Source of the DNA: Symbiodinium natans
Lineage: Eukaryota; Sar; Dinophyceae; Suessiales; Symbiodiniaceae
Assembly: GCA_905221605.1 (NCBI GenBank)
Contig: CAJNDS010000369.1
Location: forward strand, 1-64,000
Direction: 5' to 3'
DNA: 64,000 nt
A model generated the notes under the pieces. It had not been told where the DNA came from. It made no database searches and worked only from the letters and a program-made list of their open reading frames with translations. The position numbers and the translations under genes are program-made. Every line of letters begins with the position of its first letter. Positions within the stretch are counted from its first letter, which is position 1. Shown here in pieces: positions 1 through 10,499 of the stretch.

Positions 1-1527
1 GTATTCTTTTTGTTCTTTGTCTGTTAAGTCATTCATTGATAAGGGATGTTTTATTACATACATGATTTCTTCCTTTATCTCATTCATGGTTTCGCAGAAT
101 TTGTTCATGCAATCTTCACCTCTGTATAAGTAAGGCTTACATTCATCGGTTATTTAATTAACAACGTTTAACATAAAACCCGATGGTTTATGTTCCTGAT
201 ATGTCCCTTTTATACCTTCATCTGTTTGTGTTGTTAAACATTCAAAATCACCGTATATAACATATGGACATTTAAGCTTTTTATAGTGGTTCTTGAAAAA
301 TGTTTTATCCTTTTCTGGCATCTCTACGTTTTGAATGTTATTTGCCATACATCCTTTTATAGTATGTTGCGTTAGTAAGTTTTCTTTCTGAAAGCCTTTC
401 TGACAAAATTGACAATGAAACAGTTTTGTTTTATGTTTGTTTGTCTGAGAACTCATTAATCTCGAATAATCCTTTATCAAAACATAATGACTTTTATCAT
501 CCTTTTCTAAGCGTAACAGATTTACATGACATGTTGGTCTTAACTTTTTTGTTATTCTGTCTGCTCTTATCTTTTGTTTATCCTCGTCTATAACATAAAC
601 ATTTATTGAAATACTACCTTCATTAATCTCTTCAAAATAATCTATATCATCATTAGAAGCTGGAAAATTAACATCATCCCATTTTAAGAAAGAGTCATTG
701 TTTTTCAACTTATTATAATGATACATTCTTTCGGGATTGTGATTTTTAAAGATATTGTAAAAATAACATTGAACGCAATATTTGAAACAATAATCGTCAT
801 CGTTTTTAATGTTGATACATGCCTTCTTTAATGATATCCACTTAGGTAATTCAATATAAGACCCTGCTCTTGTAGGGTCATATTTGTCATAATGGATTGT
901 TATTTTCATTATCTTTTTTATTGTTAATCCTGAACGTTTTAATTGTGAGTTTTCTATTTGTTCCTCAATGTCGCCCGCCATGTTGTTTATGGCTTTGTTT
1001 AAATCTTCTTCGTTTAATATGTTGTATCTTCTGCTTCTTATTGTGTGTCTTACTTCATCCTCTTCTGGATGATTAAATGCGACATCCACTTCTATTAACA
1101 CTTTCATTTGTTTTTCTTTTTTCAAGTATTCGGTTAATCTTTCTTTTTGGTATTTTAAATAAGATAAACCACGATAACCGTTCAAATTAATATTAGTAAT
1201 CGAATATGTGTTCGCGTATCTTTTTAGTGCTTGTCTTTCGTCTGTGATTTTTGCTTTTCTTCTTATTGCGTATGATTTAAGGGCTTGTCTCGTTTTTGCT
1301 TGTTGTCCTGCTCTGTGTAGTATCTCATAACGTTTAAAACCTTGAGTTTTAGCAATTGAATTCAATTTGTTGGTTAATTTTGTTGAGAAGGGTTGTTCTT
1401 TATTATATCTGTATTCATTACCATTAATCACTACTTTTTTTAATTCTTTATTACCTCTCTTCTTTATTTCACCGATATTACTACTCAAAACATACTTCAT
1501 CACGTCGTTTAAACGGGGTTCTACCAT
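1..1527 (-). pseudogene. Polinton/Maverick-type DNA polymerase B, N-terminal part, stop-interrupted and cut by the window edge
   Basis: The minus-strand frame starts at an ATG (1525-1527) and runs 457 codons to TAA at 154-156. The same frame then stays open to base 1. Near residues 385-408 is a C2H2/C2HC-like finger (HCQFCQKGF, then H and C), followed about 45 residues later by YGDFECL, the ExoI motif of family B polymerases. This order (SYIELPKW block, finger, acidic exonuclease motif) is typical of the protein-primed PolB of Polintons/Mavericks and related virus-like elements. The residues after the TAA (CKPYLYRGEDCMNKF and onward) still fit the family, so the stop looks like a nonsense mutation, although an unusual intron or recoding cannot be excluded. 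The segment is far more AT-rich than the nearby genes, which fits a transferred or viral-type origin. The polymerase domain and other Polinton genes would lie left of the window. I see no integrase, capsid gene or terminal repeat here. Family assignment is fairly sure; functional status is inferred. Confidence 0.8.
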
Positions 1528-2555
1528 ATACCTATACCCTATAAGGCTTCAAGTCTTTAAGTCCTTTTGGGTGGTGTTTTTTCTGGGTTTGGGTGTGGTT
1601 TGGGCTGGGCTTGGCGCGGCTTGGGTGGTGCTGGTGGTCGGCGGTTAGGGCGACTGCCCGATAAATAAAGCATACTAAAACCCTAAACACCGCCAAAAAA
1701 GGGGCATTGAATATTTTAATAAAACGAAAACAAAAGAATGTGAAATGCCCCTTTTTTAAAACATAGTCCTAACCTAACATAAACCACAACAACCCTTCTA
1801 AACCGAAAGAACTAAACCACAACAACCCTAAAAAGACTAAACCCTAAAACTCTAAGCGCGTCCCAATGAGAGGAAGAGCCGACACTTTGGAGACTTCTGC
1901 GTCTCAATGATAGGAATAGCCGACGTTGTCCGCGTTTTTAGGGTTTAGGGGATTAGGGCTTAGGGTCTAAACCCTAAACTGAAACCCTAAACTAAAAACC
2001 CTAAACTAAAACCCTAACCCAAAGGAAGGGCGCACCGTTGCGTCGAACTCGTCGTGGTGAGTGTTCTGCATGTAGACGTCCACCTGTCATTTTCTTAGTC
2101 AAAGTTTTCTTTTCTTATTCAATATCCCTCGGGCGAAGTTGGGGATTTATGATTTTTTGGTGTAGGGTCTATGATATATTTTATTTTGTGATTTTGGGTG
2201 TATTTTATATGGGAATTTGTGGGTATTTTGGGCGAATATTGCTTTCGGGTCTTTTTTATGCATATGACTACTTGATATTTGTTATTTTGGGGTTTTGGGG
2301 GGTTTAGGATGTAGGATAGAAAGGATTCTGGGATTTGGTGATGCTTCTATTTGGGAATTTGTGGGTATTTTCGGGTGGATATTATTTTTGGGTCTGTTTT
2401 GTAAATATTGTATATCTTAGGTTTAGGGGTTTAGGGATTATAATGCAGAGCTTTGATGTGACACCTGCTTTTTGTGTCTGCGGTCGCACATCTCAGTCCC
2501 TTGCTGTCATCAACTGCATAGACGACAACAATCCAAGCACCGTTCCCGTGTAGCG
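1528..2555. other. Spacer with degenerate telomeric heptamers and a short direct repeat
   Basis: No convincing gene. CCCTAAA-like words cluster at about 1780-2020. A 26-bp imperfect direct repeat (GCGTCCCAATGAGAGG... and GCGTCTCAATGATAGG...) lies at about 1857-1935. The T/G-rich stretch 2040-2450 has short open frames made of low-complexity sequence that I do not accept as genes. Confidence 0.5.
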
Positions 2556-2920
2556 AAGTCCCCCTACTTTGGGCAGTAAAGTCCCCCTACTTTGGGCGGT
2601 AAAGTCCCCCTACTTTGGGCGGTAAAGTCCCCCTACTTTGGGCGGTAAAGTCCCCCTACTTTGGGCGGTAAAGTCCCCCTACTTTGAGCGGTAAAGTCCC
2701 CCTACTTTGGGCGGTAAAGTCCCCCTACTTTGGGCGGTAAAGTCCCCCTACTTTGGGCGGTAAAGTCCCCCTACTTTGGGCGGTAAAGTCACCCTACTTT
2801 GGGCGGTAAAGTCCCCCTACTTTGGGCGGTAAAGTCCCCCTACTTTGGGCGGTAAAGTCCCCCTACTTTGGGCGGTAAAGTCCCCCTACTTTGGGCGGTA
2901 AAGTCCCCTATTTCGGGTGG
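2556..2920. repeat. 23-bp minisatellite, about 15.7 copies
   Basis: The unit GTCCCCCTACTTTGGGCGGTAAA is repeated head to tail with very few changes: GGGCAG in the first copy, TTTGAGC in one and GTCACCC in one. The last copy decays into CCCTATTTCGGG. The array ends about 45 bp past the stop codon of the ubiquitin-like gene at 2966-4153, on that gene's 3' side. There are no spacers, so it is not a CRISPR array. Confidence 0.95.
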
Positions 2921-2965
2921 TCTGACTGGCAACGGTGGCGAAATCGCGTAAAGGGAACTACGCGC

Positions 2966-4153
2966 TCAGAACGCGACACACGAAGCATCGTTGGTCTTGA
3001 AGTGCTCATCTGCCGGGGTTGAGATTTCACGTTTGATAAGCTCTTTCTTCACGTCTTCCATGAAGCCGACAGCATTGATGACCATTTCCCCGTTCCTGAA
3101 GACGCCATAGTGGTCGATGAACATCTCGAACAGTTGGATGGTCATGTCCCCCTGCAATGCCTCGATAGCCTTGATGCAGTCACCCATTGAGCACATCTTC
3201 GGGAAGACAACGGACAAGGCTCTGTGAAGCCTCTCCTCGCTTGTGCCTCTGCGCTTGCCCTCCGAAACCTTCAGAATGTCAAGGAGCAACTGGAGGTTCT
3301 CCACCGACAACTGTTTCAATGCCAACTCGATGAGCGGGAAGTTCACGTTGGACTGCAACAACTTTATCTCTGCCATGGACTGACGCATCTCAGTGAGGTA
3401 GGTCTGGAAGCTCTCGGGGAAGTCACACGTGGGCGTAAAGACAACCTTGTAGTCATCGTTGATTTTCTCTTTCAAAGCCGCCTTCGCAGCATCTGGTTTC
3501 AGATGCGACTTGATGGTTCGACGGAAGCCTCCTCCAACTCCGCGAATCGAAGCGTAGACCACCGAGCCGTCCACGATACCAACCTCGCGCAAGCTTTTTC
3601 TGGCGTGGTAGGTCTCAAAGAGATTCACGTCGCCGAAGGTGAACATGATGTCCTTGCCCTGCTTCTGGGAAATCGCGGCATCCTCAAAGAAGCGGTCGCG
3701 AAGGTGACCAATGCCACGCATCAACGAAATGCTGATGGAGTATGTCCGCCCCTGAAACACGATGTTCACCGTCACCTTTGCCTCACGGCTCTCCTTCGTC
3801 TTCGCCTTCTTCTCCTCGATTTTCTGCTCCTTCCTCTCTTTGGTCTCCTCCTTCTTAATCTCGCGAAGGTGCTTGCGAAGCTCCATGCTGACGATGGTCT
3901 GCTTTGCCTTCAACGTCTCCATCTGCTTGTCGTAGCGTTTTTTCAAGGTCTCCTTCTCATCGAGGCTCATCTCCTTCACTGCCTTGGTGAGTGCATTCTC
4001 CTCGTCTGTGTTGAAGTCGTCGCTCTCCTCGTCGTCAGTGACATCGGGGGAAATGGTAGGAATTGGGTTCTTCTGGTCTTCTGGGTCATCACCACTGCCG
4101 CCCGCGGAAGCACTCATGGAAAGCTCGGGGACAATCTCGGACAAAGTCGCCAT
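2966..4153 (-). CDS. Intronless protein with a central ubiquitin-like domain
   Basis: A 395-codon minus-strand frame starting at the ATG at 4151-4153; an in-frame TTG two codons upstream is less likely. Residues ~1-55 are acidic and Ser/Pro-rich. Residues ~57-125 are a highly charged K/E-rich predicted coiled coil. Residues ~126-208 have a ubiquitin-like pattern (VTVNIVFQGRTYSISI ... LREVGIVDGSVVYASIRGVGGG), with a glycine run where ubiquitin has its di-glycine. Residues ~210-395 are a helical region I cannot assign. The GC-rich coding composition contrasts with the AT-rich polymerase fragment to its left. The lack of introns, beside a gene-dense region where other genes have many, suggests a retrogene or mobile-element cargo, but no element ends are visible. 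A 334-codon open frame on the opposite strand is its shadow. The protein's role is unknown; conjugation or processing at GVGGG is only a possibility. Confidence 0.7.
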   Translation of the reverse strand: MATLSEIVPELSMSASAGGSGDDPEDQKNPIPTISPDVTDDEESDDFNTDEENALTKAVKEMSLDEKETLKKRYDKQMETLKAKQTIVSMELRKHLREIKKEETKERKEQKIEEKKAKTKESREAKVTVNIVFQGRTYSISISLMRGIGHLRDRFFEDAAISQKQGKDIMFTFGDVNLFETYHARKSLREVGIVDGSVVYASIRGVGGGFRRTIKSHLKPDAAKAALKEKINDDYKVVFTPTCDFPESFQTYLTEMRQSMAEIKLLQSNVNFPLIELALKQLSVENLQLLLDILKVSEGKRRGTSEERLHRALSVVFPKMCSMGDCIKAIEALQGDMTIQLFEMFIDHYGVFRNGEMVINAVGFMEDVKKELIKREISTPADEHFKTNDASCVAF

Positions 4154-5700
4154 GCTCAAGTGGTAGAAGCAAAGCGAACGAAAGAATGCGGGGATTGTGC
4201 TTTGAAAGCCGAATTGCTACCATTGTAAAGCAAATGTGCTCATGCTCACGAGTTGCTTGTCAATGTCAGAACTGAAAGCATCGACTGACTGAAACGTTAA
4301 GACATGCCAGACGTGCCTCTTCGAAGTTGTTGTAGTCGTTGAGCGTCTTCTTCAAATATGAAACCTTTACCAAAAGGACTAACTATAACACGGGAAGCCC
4401 CAGAAGCTTGAGAAGTTGGGAAAAGACTGAAACGAAGAAGGGGGAGATATGGGGAAGAAATTAGGTTTATTGTTGCTATAAATCATAACAACAACAAACA
4501 TTCAAACAATGATATGGGAAGGACTTTAAGAATATAGGAACGCATAAGGTGGATAGATTAAATTTTAGGGGTGTTGTTATTTGTAGGTTTTGCGGAATGA
4601 ATGAGGTAGCTTGTCCTTAGAATCCCCTATGGATAATGGATAAGGCGGGAAACGAGAGAAAACGAATGAGGGGATGGTAAAAAGTTGGGGCTAAAAATTC
4701 GGCGGGAAATACGGGGAAACTGGGCTTAGGAAATGCAACAGGTAGCGAAAGAACATAGAACTAAATAAGGGGGCAGGGTCAAGAAAAAGCAGAGCTGGGG
4801 GGCAAGTGGGTAGCGATATAACCCTGAAGCCTTAGCCTGTGAAACCCCCTTTTACATATTTTTTCCCCCCCCCCCCACCCGCAAACCAATTATGGATTTT
4901 CATGCATGTTAGCTCATGTATATCTAGTTGTGCTTTTTTAGCATCTACACATGCGGTTATATATGTATACTTCAAAAAGATGATGCTGCAAACTTGTGAT
5001 ATTGGGCTCCTTCTTATAAGGGGATGCTACTATTTGGGGATCTCTATTGGGGATCCCCTGTTTCCGGCAACCCCCATATGGTTTAGGAAGGGTCTTCTAG
5101 GGCTTCGGGCGACAAAGCTCGTGCCAAGGAGCAATGAAGTGGCCATCCATGCGCGCAGCCTCCACGTGCGATTGACAGGCTTCGGTTGCAGGGCTCGGGC
5201 TTGTGGTTCCTGATAAGGCTTTATTACTTAGGCCTCCATGAAGCACCCTAAACCCTCTACGAACCCCTAAACTCCCTGAACCTTGATAGGCCTGCAAAGG
5301 GGGCAACATGCGAAGAAACCCGACAAGCTAAACTCTAAACCCTGAACCCTAGCCTGGATACAGACCCTGATAGGCTGGAGAAGAGTCCTTGATTCTGGGG
5401 GTTGTTGTGTAGGAGGGACCTAATCTGGGACCCCATCGGGTTTGGAGCTTAGGGCTGCTTTAGGGCTTAGGGTTTAGGACGTTCTTGCTGTTCAAGGTGC
5501 AAAAGTTTAAAGCTCCCTAAACCCTAGGCCCAAAAGCGCACTAGAGCATCAAGGGTCATGGCAGTAATCAGAATGGCGGACAGCATAACAACTGTGATAA
5601 TCGAATCATCAAGACAAAACCTCTTCCGCTCCTGCATTCGCCCGGAAGGATATCCCCCGAAGATGGCATTCGTGTCTGGTAGCCTTTACATAGGTTGCAA
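4154..5700. other. Unique-looking intergenic sequence
   Basis: No gene is supported. It contains a C11-type homopolymer run (~4865-4877). At ~5010-5085 a segment (AAGGGGATGCTACTATTTGGGG ... TTTCCGGCAACCCCCATATGG) resembles the ends of the inverted-repeat element seen at 29,079-29,200. Sparse CCCTAAA words begin near 5,240. Confidence 0.4.
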
Positions 5701-8700
5701 ATGTCTGAAACCATGTTAACCCCCAACCCTAAACCCCAAACCCCAAGCCCTAAACCCCAAACCCTAAACCCCAAACCCCAAACCCTAAACCCTAAACCCT
5801 GAACCCCATACCCTGAACCCTAAACCCTAAATCCACTAAACCCCAAGCCCCAAACCCTAAACCCCAAACCCTAAGACCCCGGACCCCAAACCCTAAACCC
5901 TAAACCCCAAACCCCAAACCCTAAACCCTAAACGCGAAGCCCTGGGCTGGCTCTCGGCCTCAACATTGCGGAGGTCCAGGTGCTGCGCGCCAGCAAACCA
6001 GCCTGCATTAAGAAGAGAGCAAGACAAGGTTTGGGGCTTCGGGCTTCTAGGGCTTAGGGTTTTGGGGGTTTTGGGTTTTGGGGGTTTAGGGTTTAGGGTT
6101 TAGGGTTTAGGGTTTAGGGCTTCTAGGGCTTCTAGGGCTTTGAGGGTTTAGGGCTTTAGGGCTTAGGGTTTAGGGCTTAGGGCTTAGGGCTTTGAGGGCT
6201 TTGAAGGCGTTGAGGGCTTTGAGGGCTTTGGGCTTCTAGGGCTTCTAGGGCTTCTAGGGCTTCTAGGGCTTCTAGGGCTTCTAGGGCTTCTAGGGCTTTG
6301 AGGGCTTAGGGCTTCTAGGGCTTAGGGTTTAGGGCTTAGGGTTTAGGGTTTGGGGCTTAGGGCTTCGGACTTTGGGTTTGGGGTTCAGGATGTGGGGTTC
6401 AGGGTATGGGAGTTCGGGTTAGAGTTTACGGTTTAGAATTTGGGGTTTAGAGTTTAAGGCTCAGGAGTTTAGAGTTTAGAGGTTAGGGTTTAGAGTTTAA
6501 AGTTTAGGGTTTAGGGTTGAGAGTCTAGAGTTTAGGGCAGAGGGCTCCGGTGCGGTGAGAGACAAGAGCCTCAGCACTCTTGACTCAGGAAGCGGGCGGT
6601 GCGCAACCTGTTTGCCCGCACCGCCTTGTACCCTGAACTCGAACGAACCCTTTCTGAACCCCAAATCCCCTAAATCCCAAACCCTAAACCCTAAACCCTA
6701 AACCTTCAGACGGAGGCATGACACCGCGAGATATGCCTTGAACCCCTCAGCATTTCAGGCTGCATCCCCTGAAGCCCTGAAAACCCAAAACTGACCTTTT
6801 ACCCCTAATACCCTAAACCCTAAACCCTAAACCCTAAAACAAAAAGAGACCGGAGTCATCAGGCATGAGAGCAAACCACTAAAGCCCTGAACCTCTATAG
6901 ACCCTAAACCTCAAACCCCCAAGCCCTAAAAACCCTAAACCCTAAACCCTAAACCCCAAACCCCCAAGCCCTAAAAACCCTAACCCTAAACCCTAAACCC
7001 TGAACCCTAAACCCCAAACCCTAAAAACCCCTTAAACCCTAAACCCTAAACCCCTCAAACCCTCAACCCCTAAACGGTAAGAACCCTAAACCCGTGAGCT
7101 CTGGGGCTTCCACCGGCAGCAATTCGGCGGGCGAGCTCCTGGGCTGGGCTCGCACAAAGTAAAACTCGGAAAGCTGCATGCTTTAGGGTTTAGGGTTTGG
7201 GGTTTGGGGTTTAGGGTTTAGGGTTTAGGGTTTAGGGTTTAGGGTTTAGGGTTTAGGGTTTAGGGTTTAGGGTTTAGGGTTTAGGGTTTAGGGTTTAGGG
7301 TTTAGGGTTTAGGGTTTAGGGTCAGGGTTGAGGACTTGGGGCGCGGGGGTTTAGGACTCACTCGTTGCCGAGCTGTACAACGGAGCACGGGGATGCTCGT
7401 CATGTTGGCGGCTTGTCTGCTTTGCTACATCCTAAACTGAACCCTAAGCCCTAAACCCTAAGCCCTAAGCCCTAAACCCTAAGCCTAAACCCTAAATCCT
7501 AAACCGTGCTGCAGGGACTTGGCACGACACTCCTCCCAAGGGTCTAGAGTCTAGGTTTGAAAGCTCAGGGCTTAGAGCGTAGGGTTAGGGTTTGGGGTTT
7601 CAGGTTTGGGGTTTAGGGTTTAGGGTTTGGGGTTTAGGGTTTAGGGTTTGGGGTTCAGGATTTAGGGTTTAAGGGCCTAGACCAGAACGGCAGCAAAGCC
7701 TGACCTCGAGCGGGTCGAAGATGGCGACTGCCGGCGACCGTCTCGGCTGCAGCGTCCTCCAAACTCTTGTAAACTCTTGTTTGGGTTTAGGGTTTAGGGT
7801 TTGGGGTTTAGGGTTTGGGGTTTGGGGTTTGGGGTTTAGGGTTTAGGGTTTAGGGTTTAGGGTTTACGGTTGAGGAGGGTTACGGGTACACCCAACACAC
7901 GGCTTCACCCTAAACGCGCTCAATGAATCGCATCGTTCCTGTGATCAGAAGTGTGCGCCCCTTTGTTCGGAGTTCGGGGCTCCTACCACTACACGGGAAG
8001 CCCCCTTCTTTCGGGAATCATTGCCCTAAAAACCCTAAACCCCTAAACCCAAAACCCAAAACCTAAAACCTAAACCCTAAACCCAGAACCCTCCAAGCCC
8101 AAACCCGCAACAGCTCTGGGATCCTCCCAATTCCACGCACCGCGCAGCTGAGAGGGCTGGTCCTGACCTTGCGGTTTTGGGTTTAGGGTTTATATAGGGT
8201 TTAGGGTTTAGGGTTTAGGGTTCAGGGTTTAGGGTTTAGGGTTTAGGGTTTAGGGTTTAGGGTTTAGGGTTTAGGGTTTTGGGTTCAGGGTTCAGGGTTC
8301 AGGGTTTAGGGTTTAGGGTTCATTTCGGGTTCCTACTTTTGGGGTTCTGTGCTACGTGCGGGTTTTGGGCTTCGGGTGCTTGCGTGTGAGAGTTTGGCAT
8401 TGTAAGGTTTTGGGCCTTGGGTTCAGGGTTGCAGCGCTGGGGTTTGGGGGAACCTTTCAAAGCCGCTAACTCTGACCCTAAACCCAACGAAACCCCTTGG
8501 GGAAGTTCCCCTTATACTCACCGTCCTGAATAGCGATTCTCGTACCACAGCACCCCCGCCGATTATAATCCCTAATAAGGACTGTTCGTACAAAGGGGGG
8601 GAACATCCCAACCCTGAACCCTCAACCCCAAACGAAACCCGAAACCCGAAACCCTAAACCCTAAACCCTAAAACCCCAAATGCCCCCTAAACAAAGTGCT

Positions 8701-8900
8701 GGGACCAGACCCGGTGGTGGGATCGAGGCGGCGGGGTGGCCGGCGCCAGCACGTCGACCTCTCCGGTGGGGTTTAGGGTTTAGGGTTTAGGGTTTAAGGT
8801 TTAGGGTTTAGGGTTTGGGGGTTGGGGGTTGGCAAAATGAGAATTCTTAAGCCAACTTCAAGACAGCGACAGGAAACAAGGAAGGAAAGGAAGGAAGGGT
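5700..8900. repeat. Degenerate interstitial telomeric-type region (TTTAGGG / CCCTAAA)
   Basis: Alternating blocks of CCCTAAA (for example 5720-5935, 6660-7075) and TTTAGGG (for example 6050-6530, 7182-7322, 7605-7665, 7785-7865, 8178-8318) are separated by 60-150 bp of non-repetitive sequence. Variants TTTGGGG, TTCTAGGGC and TTTGAGGGC form short local runs (6110-6320). The perfect run 7200-7321 has about 17 heptamers. The strand of the G-rich motif flips repeatedly, so this is not a chromosome end but interspersed telomere-like DNA. Confidence 0.9.
8500..8610. repeat. Inverted-repeat element, family A, copy 1 (diverged)
   Basis: The left end GGGGAAGTTCCCCTTATACT and the right end (reverse complement TGGGATGTTCCCCCCCTTTG, then ACAGTCCTTA) are imperfect inverted repeats around ~50 bp. 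The same termini occur at 42,651-42,734 and 60,923-61,016. Size (~85-110 bp) and lack of coding fit a MITE or introner-like element. Confidence 0.7.
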
Positions 8901-9325
8901 TGAAGCGGTTAGGCTCCCATGACTTAGCCCCACATATATTATCAAATAATATATCTATATACACACACTACATCACTCAAAACCGCGAACTCCGCTGACC
9001 GGTGCCTCATGTTTAGGGATAGCATGCTTCGGGGCTTTCAGGCTCAGAGACCATACCCTCTAGGGCCTTCGGGCTATCTGGGGCCGGGCCATTTGAGCCT
9101 TCGGGTTACAGGTTGCCCCACAACTTCCCCGAAAAAGCTTCAAACCCTCCCCCGATGCACTTGCGCCTCAGGGATTTTGTCTGGATCCATAAGTTCCACC
9201 ATGATCGTTTCCACCTCTTGGGCAAGGCTTCTGGAGCTGAGGGCTTCTGAATCTAAGTTACGAGCCCCAATTTGTCTGTCCCTCCCTCTCCCTCCCTCTC
9301 CCTCCCTCTCCCTCCCTCTCCATCC

Positions 9326-9367
<42 letters not shown>

Positions 9368-10460
9368 CTCTTACTTATTCCTTAACGACTCGGGCCAAGT
9401 TTGAGGGAAATCACGAGCCCATCCCGACACCCACACAAACCCCAAACCCCCCAAGACGCCCCCATCTCACCACCCTCACCTAGCAGCACATCAGCCTACA
9501 CCCCGAAGCCCTAACCCTTTTCAGCACCCAGAACACTGAGCCCACGAAGAATTAGCACCTGGAACCCTAGATCCAACCTTAGACCCCCGAACCACAAGCC
9601 CCAAACTAACCCTAAACCCTAAGCCCTGAAGCCTCAACCCTAAACCCTAAACCCTAAAGAAACTCCTCCTCCTCCCTTGCTGTTCAATCACGGCGTGCGT
9701 TCTGAAGGTCAGCCTGATCCTTGGGAACCTACACAACCCCCCCTTCCGAACCCAAACTGACAAGTAAGCCAAACCCTTCTAACGCTGAACCCGAAACCCC
9801 GAAAACCCCTAAACCCCTGAAACCCTCTCTTAATCCCTTCTCCTCTCTCTTTTAAAACCTGGACCCTCAAGCCCTAAAACCATCAACCCCAAACCCCAAA
9901 CCCCAAACCCCAAACCCTAAACCCTACACCCTAAACCCTAAGCCCTAAGCCCTAAACCCTAAACCCTAAACCCTAAACCCTAAACCCTAAACCCTAAACC
10001 CCTCAGTTAAAAACAGGAGGCGCCTGCGTCCAGCAAGCCAATGGTCCAGGGTACCGTTCTGGTGGGAGCTCACCGCGTGGGTCGAGGCCTCGGGCGGATT
10101 TCAGGGGGTGGACTGAAATGAGCCCCAGAGACTTACCACACAGCTGAGCCACGAAAAGCCACGAGCCCTCCCTGAACCCTAAACCCTAAACCCTAACCCT
10201 AAACCCTAAACGCCATTCATCTGAGCCCGTGGCACTTGAGCGTCTTCAGGACCACGGCGCAGTCCTCAGATGCAAAACAAGGATGGATGCTACAGAATCC
10301 AGAGAAGAGGGTTTAGGAGCTTAGGGTTTGGGGTTTAGGGTTTGGGGTTTAGGGTTTAGGGTTTAGGGTTTAGGGTTTAGGGTTTAGGGTTTAGGGTTTA
10401 GGAGCTTAGGGGTGCAAGTTTAGGGGTATGTACGAAGGACCTTTATGTACTATTTGGCAA
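8901..10460. other. Mixed non-coding sequence with a CT microsatellite and heptamers
   Basis: A (CCCTCT)n then (CT)n microsatellite lies at about 9275-9365. CCCTAAA arrays are at ~9890-10005 and a TTTAGGG array is at ~10320-10410. The open frame across 9009-9404 ends inside the microsatellite and is not supported as a gene. Confidence 0.6.
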
Positions 10461-10499
10461 TCCTCTTTGTTTTGTTTAGATTGTAAGGTTTCGGAAATA

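Noticed and set aside
2556-2920. CRISPR-like array
   Set aside because: Units are contiguous 23-mers without spacers and the genome is eukaryotic.
3224-4228. 334-codon plus-strand open frame
   Set aside because: Antisense to the ubiquitin-like gene; Leu/His-rich translation with no domain, while the minus strand has a coherent domain order.
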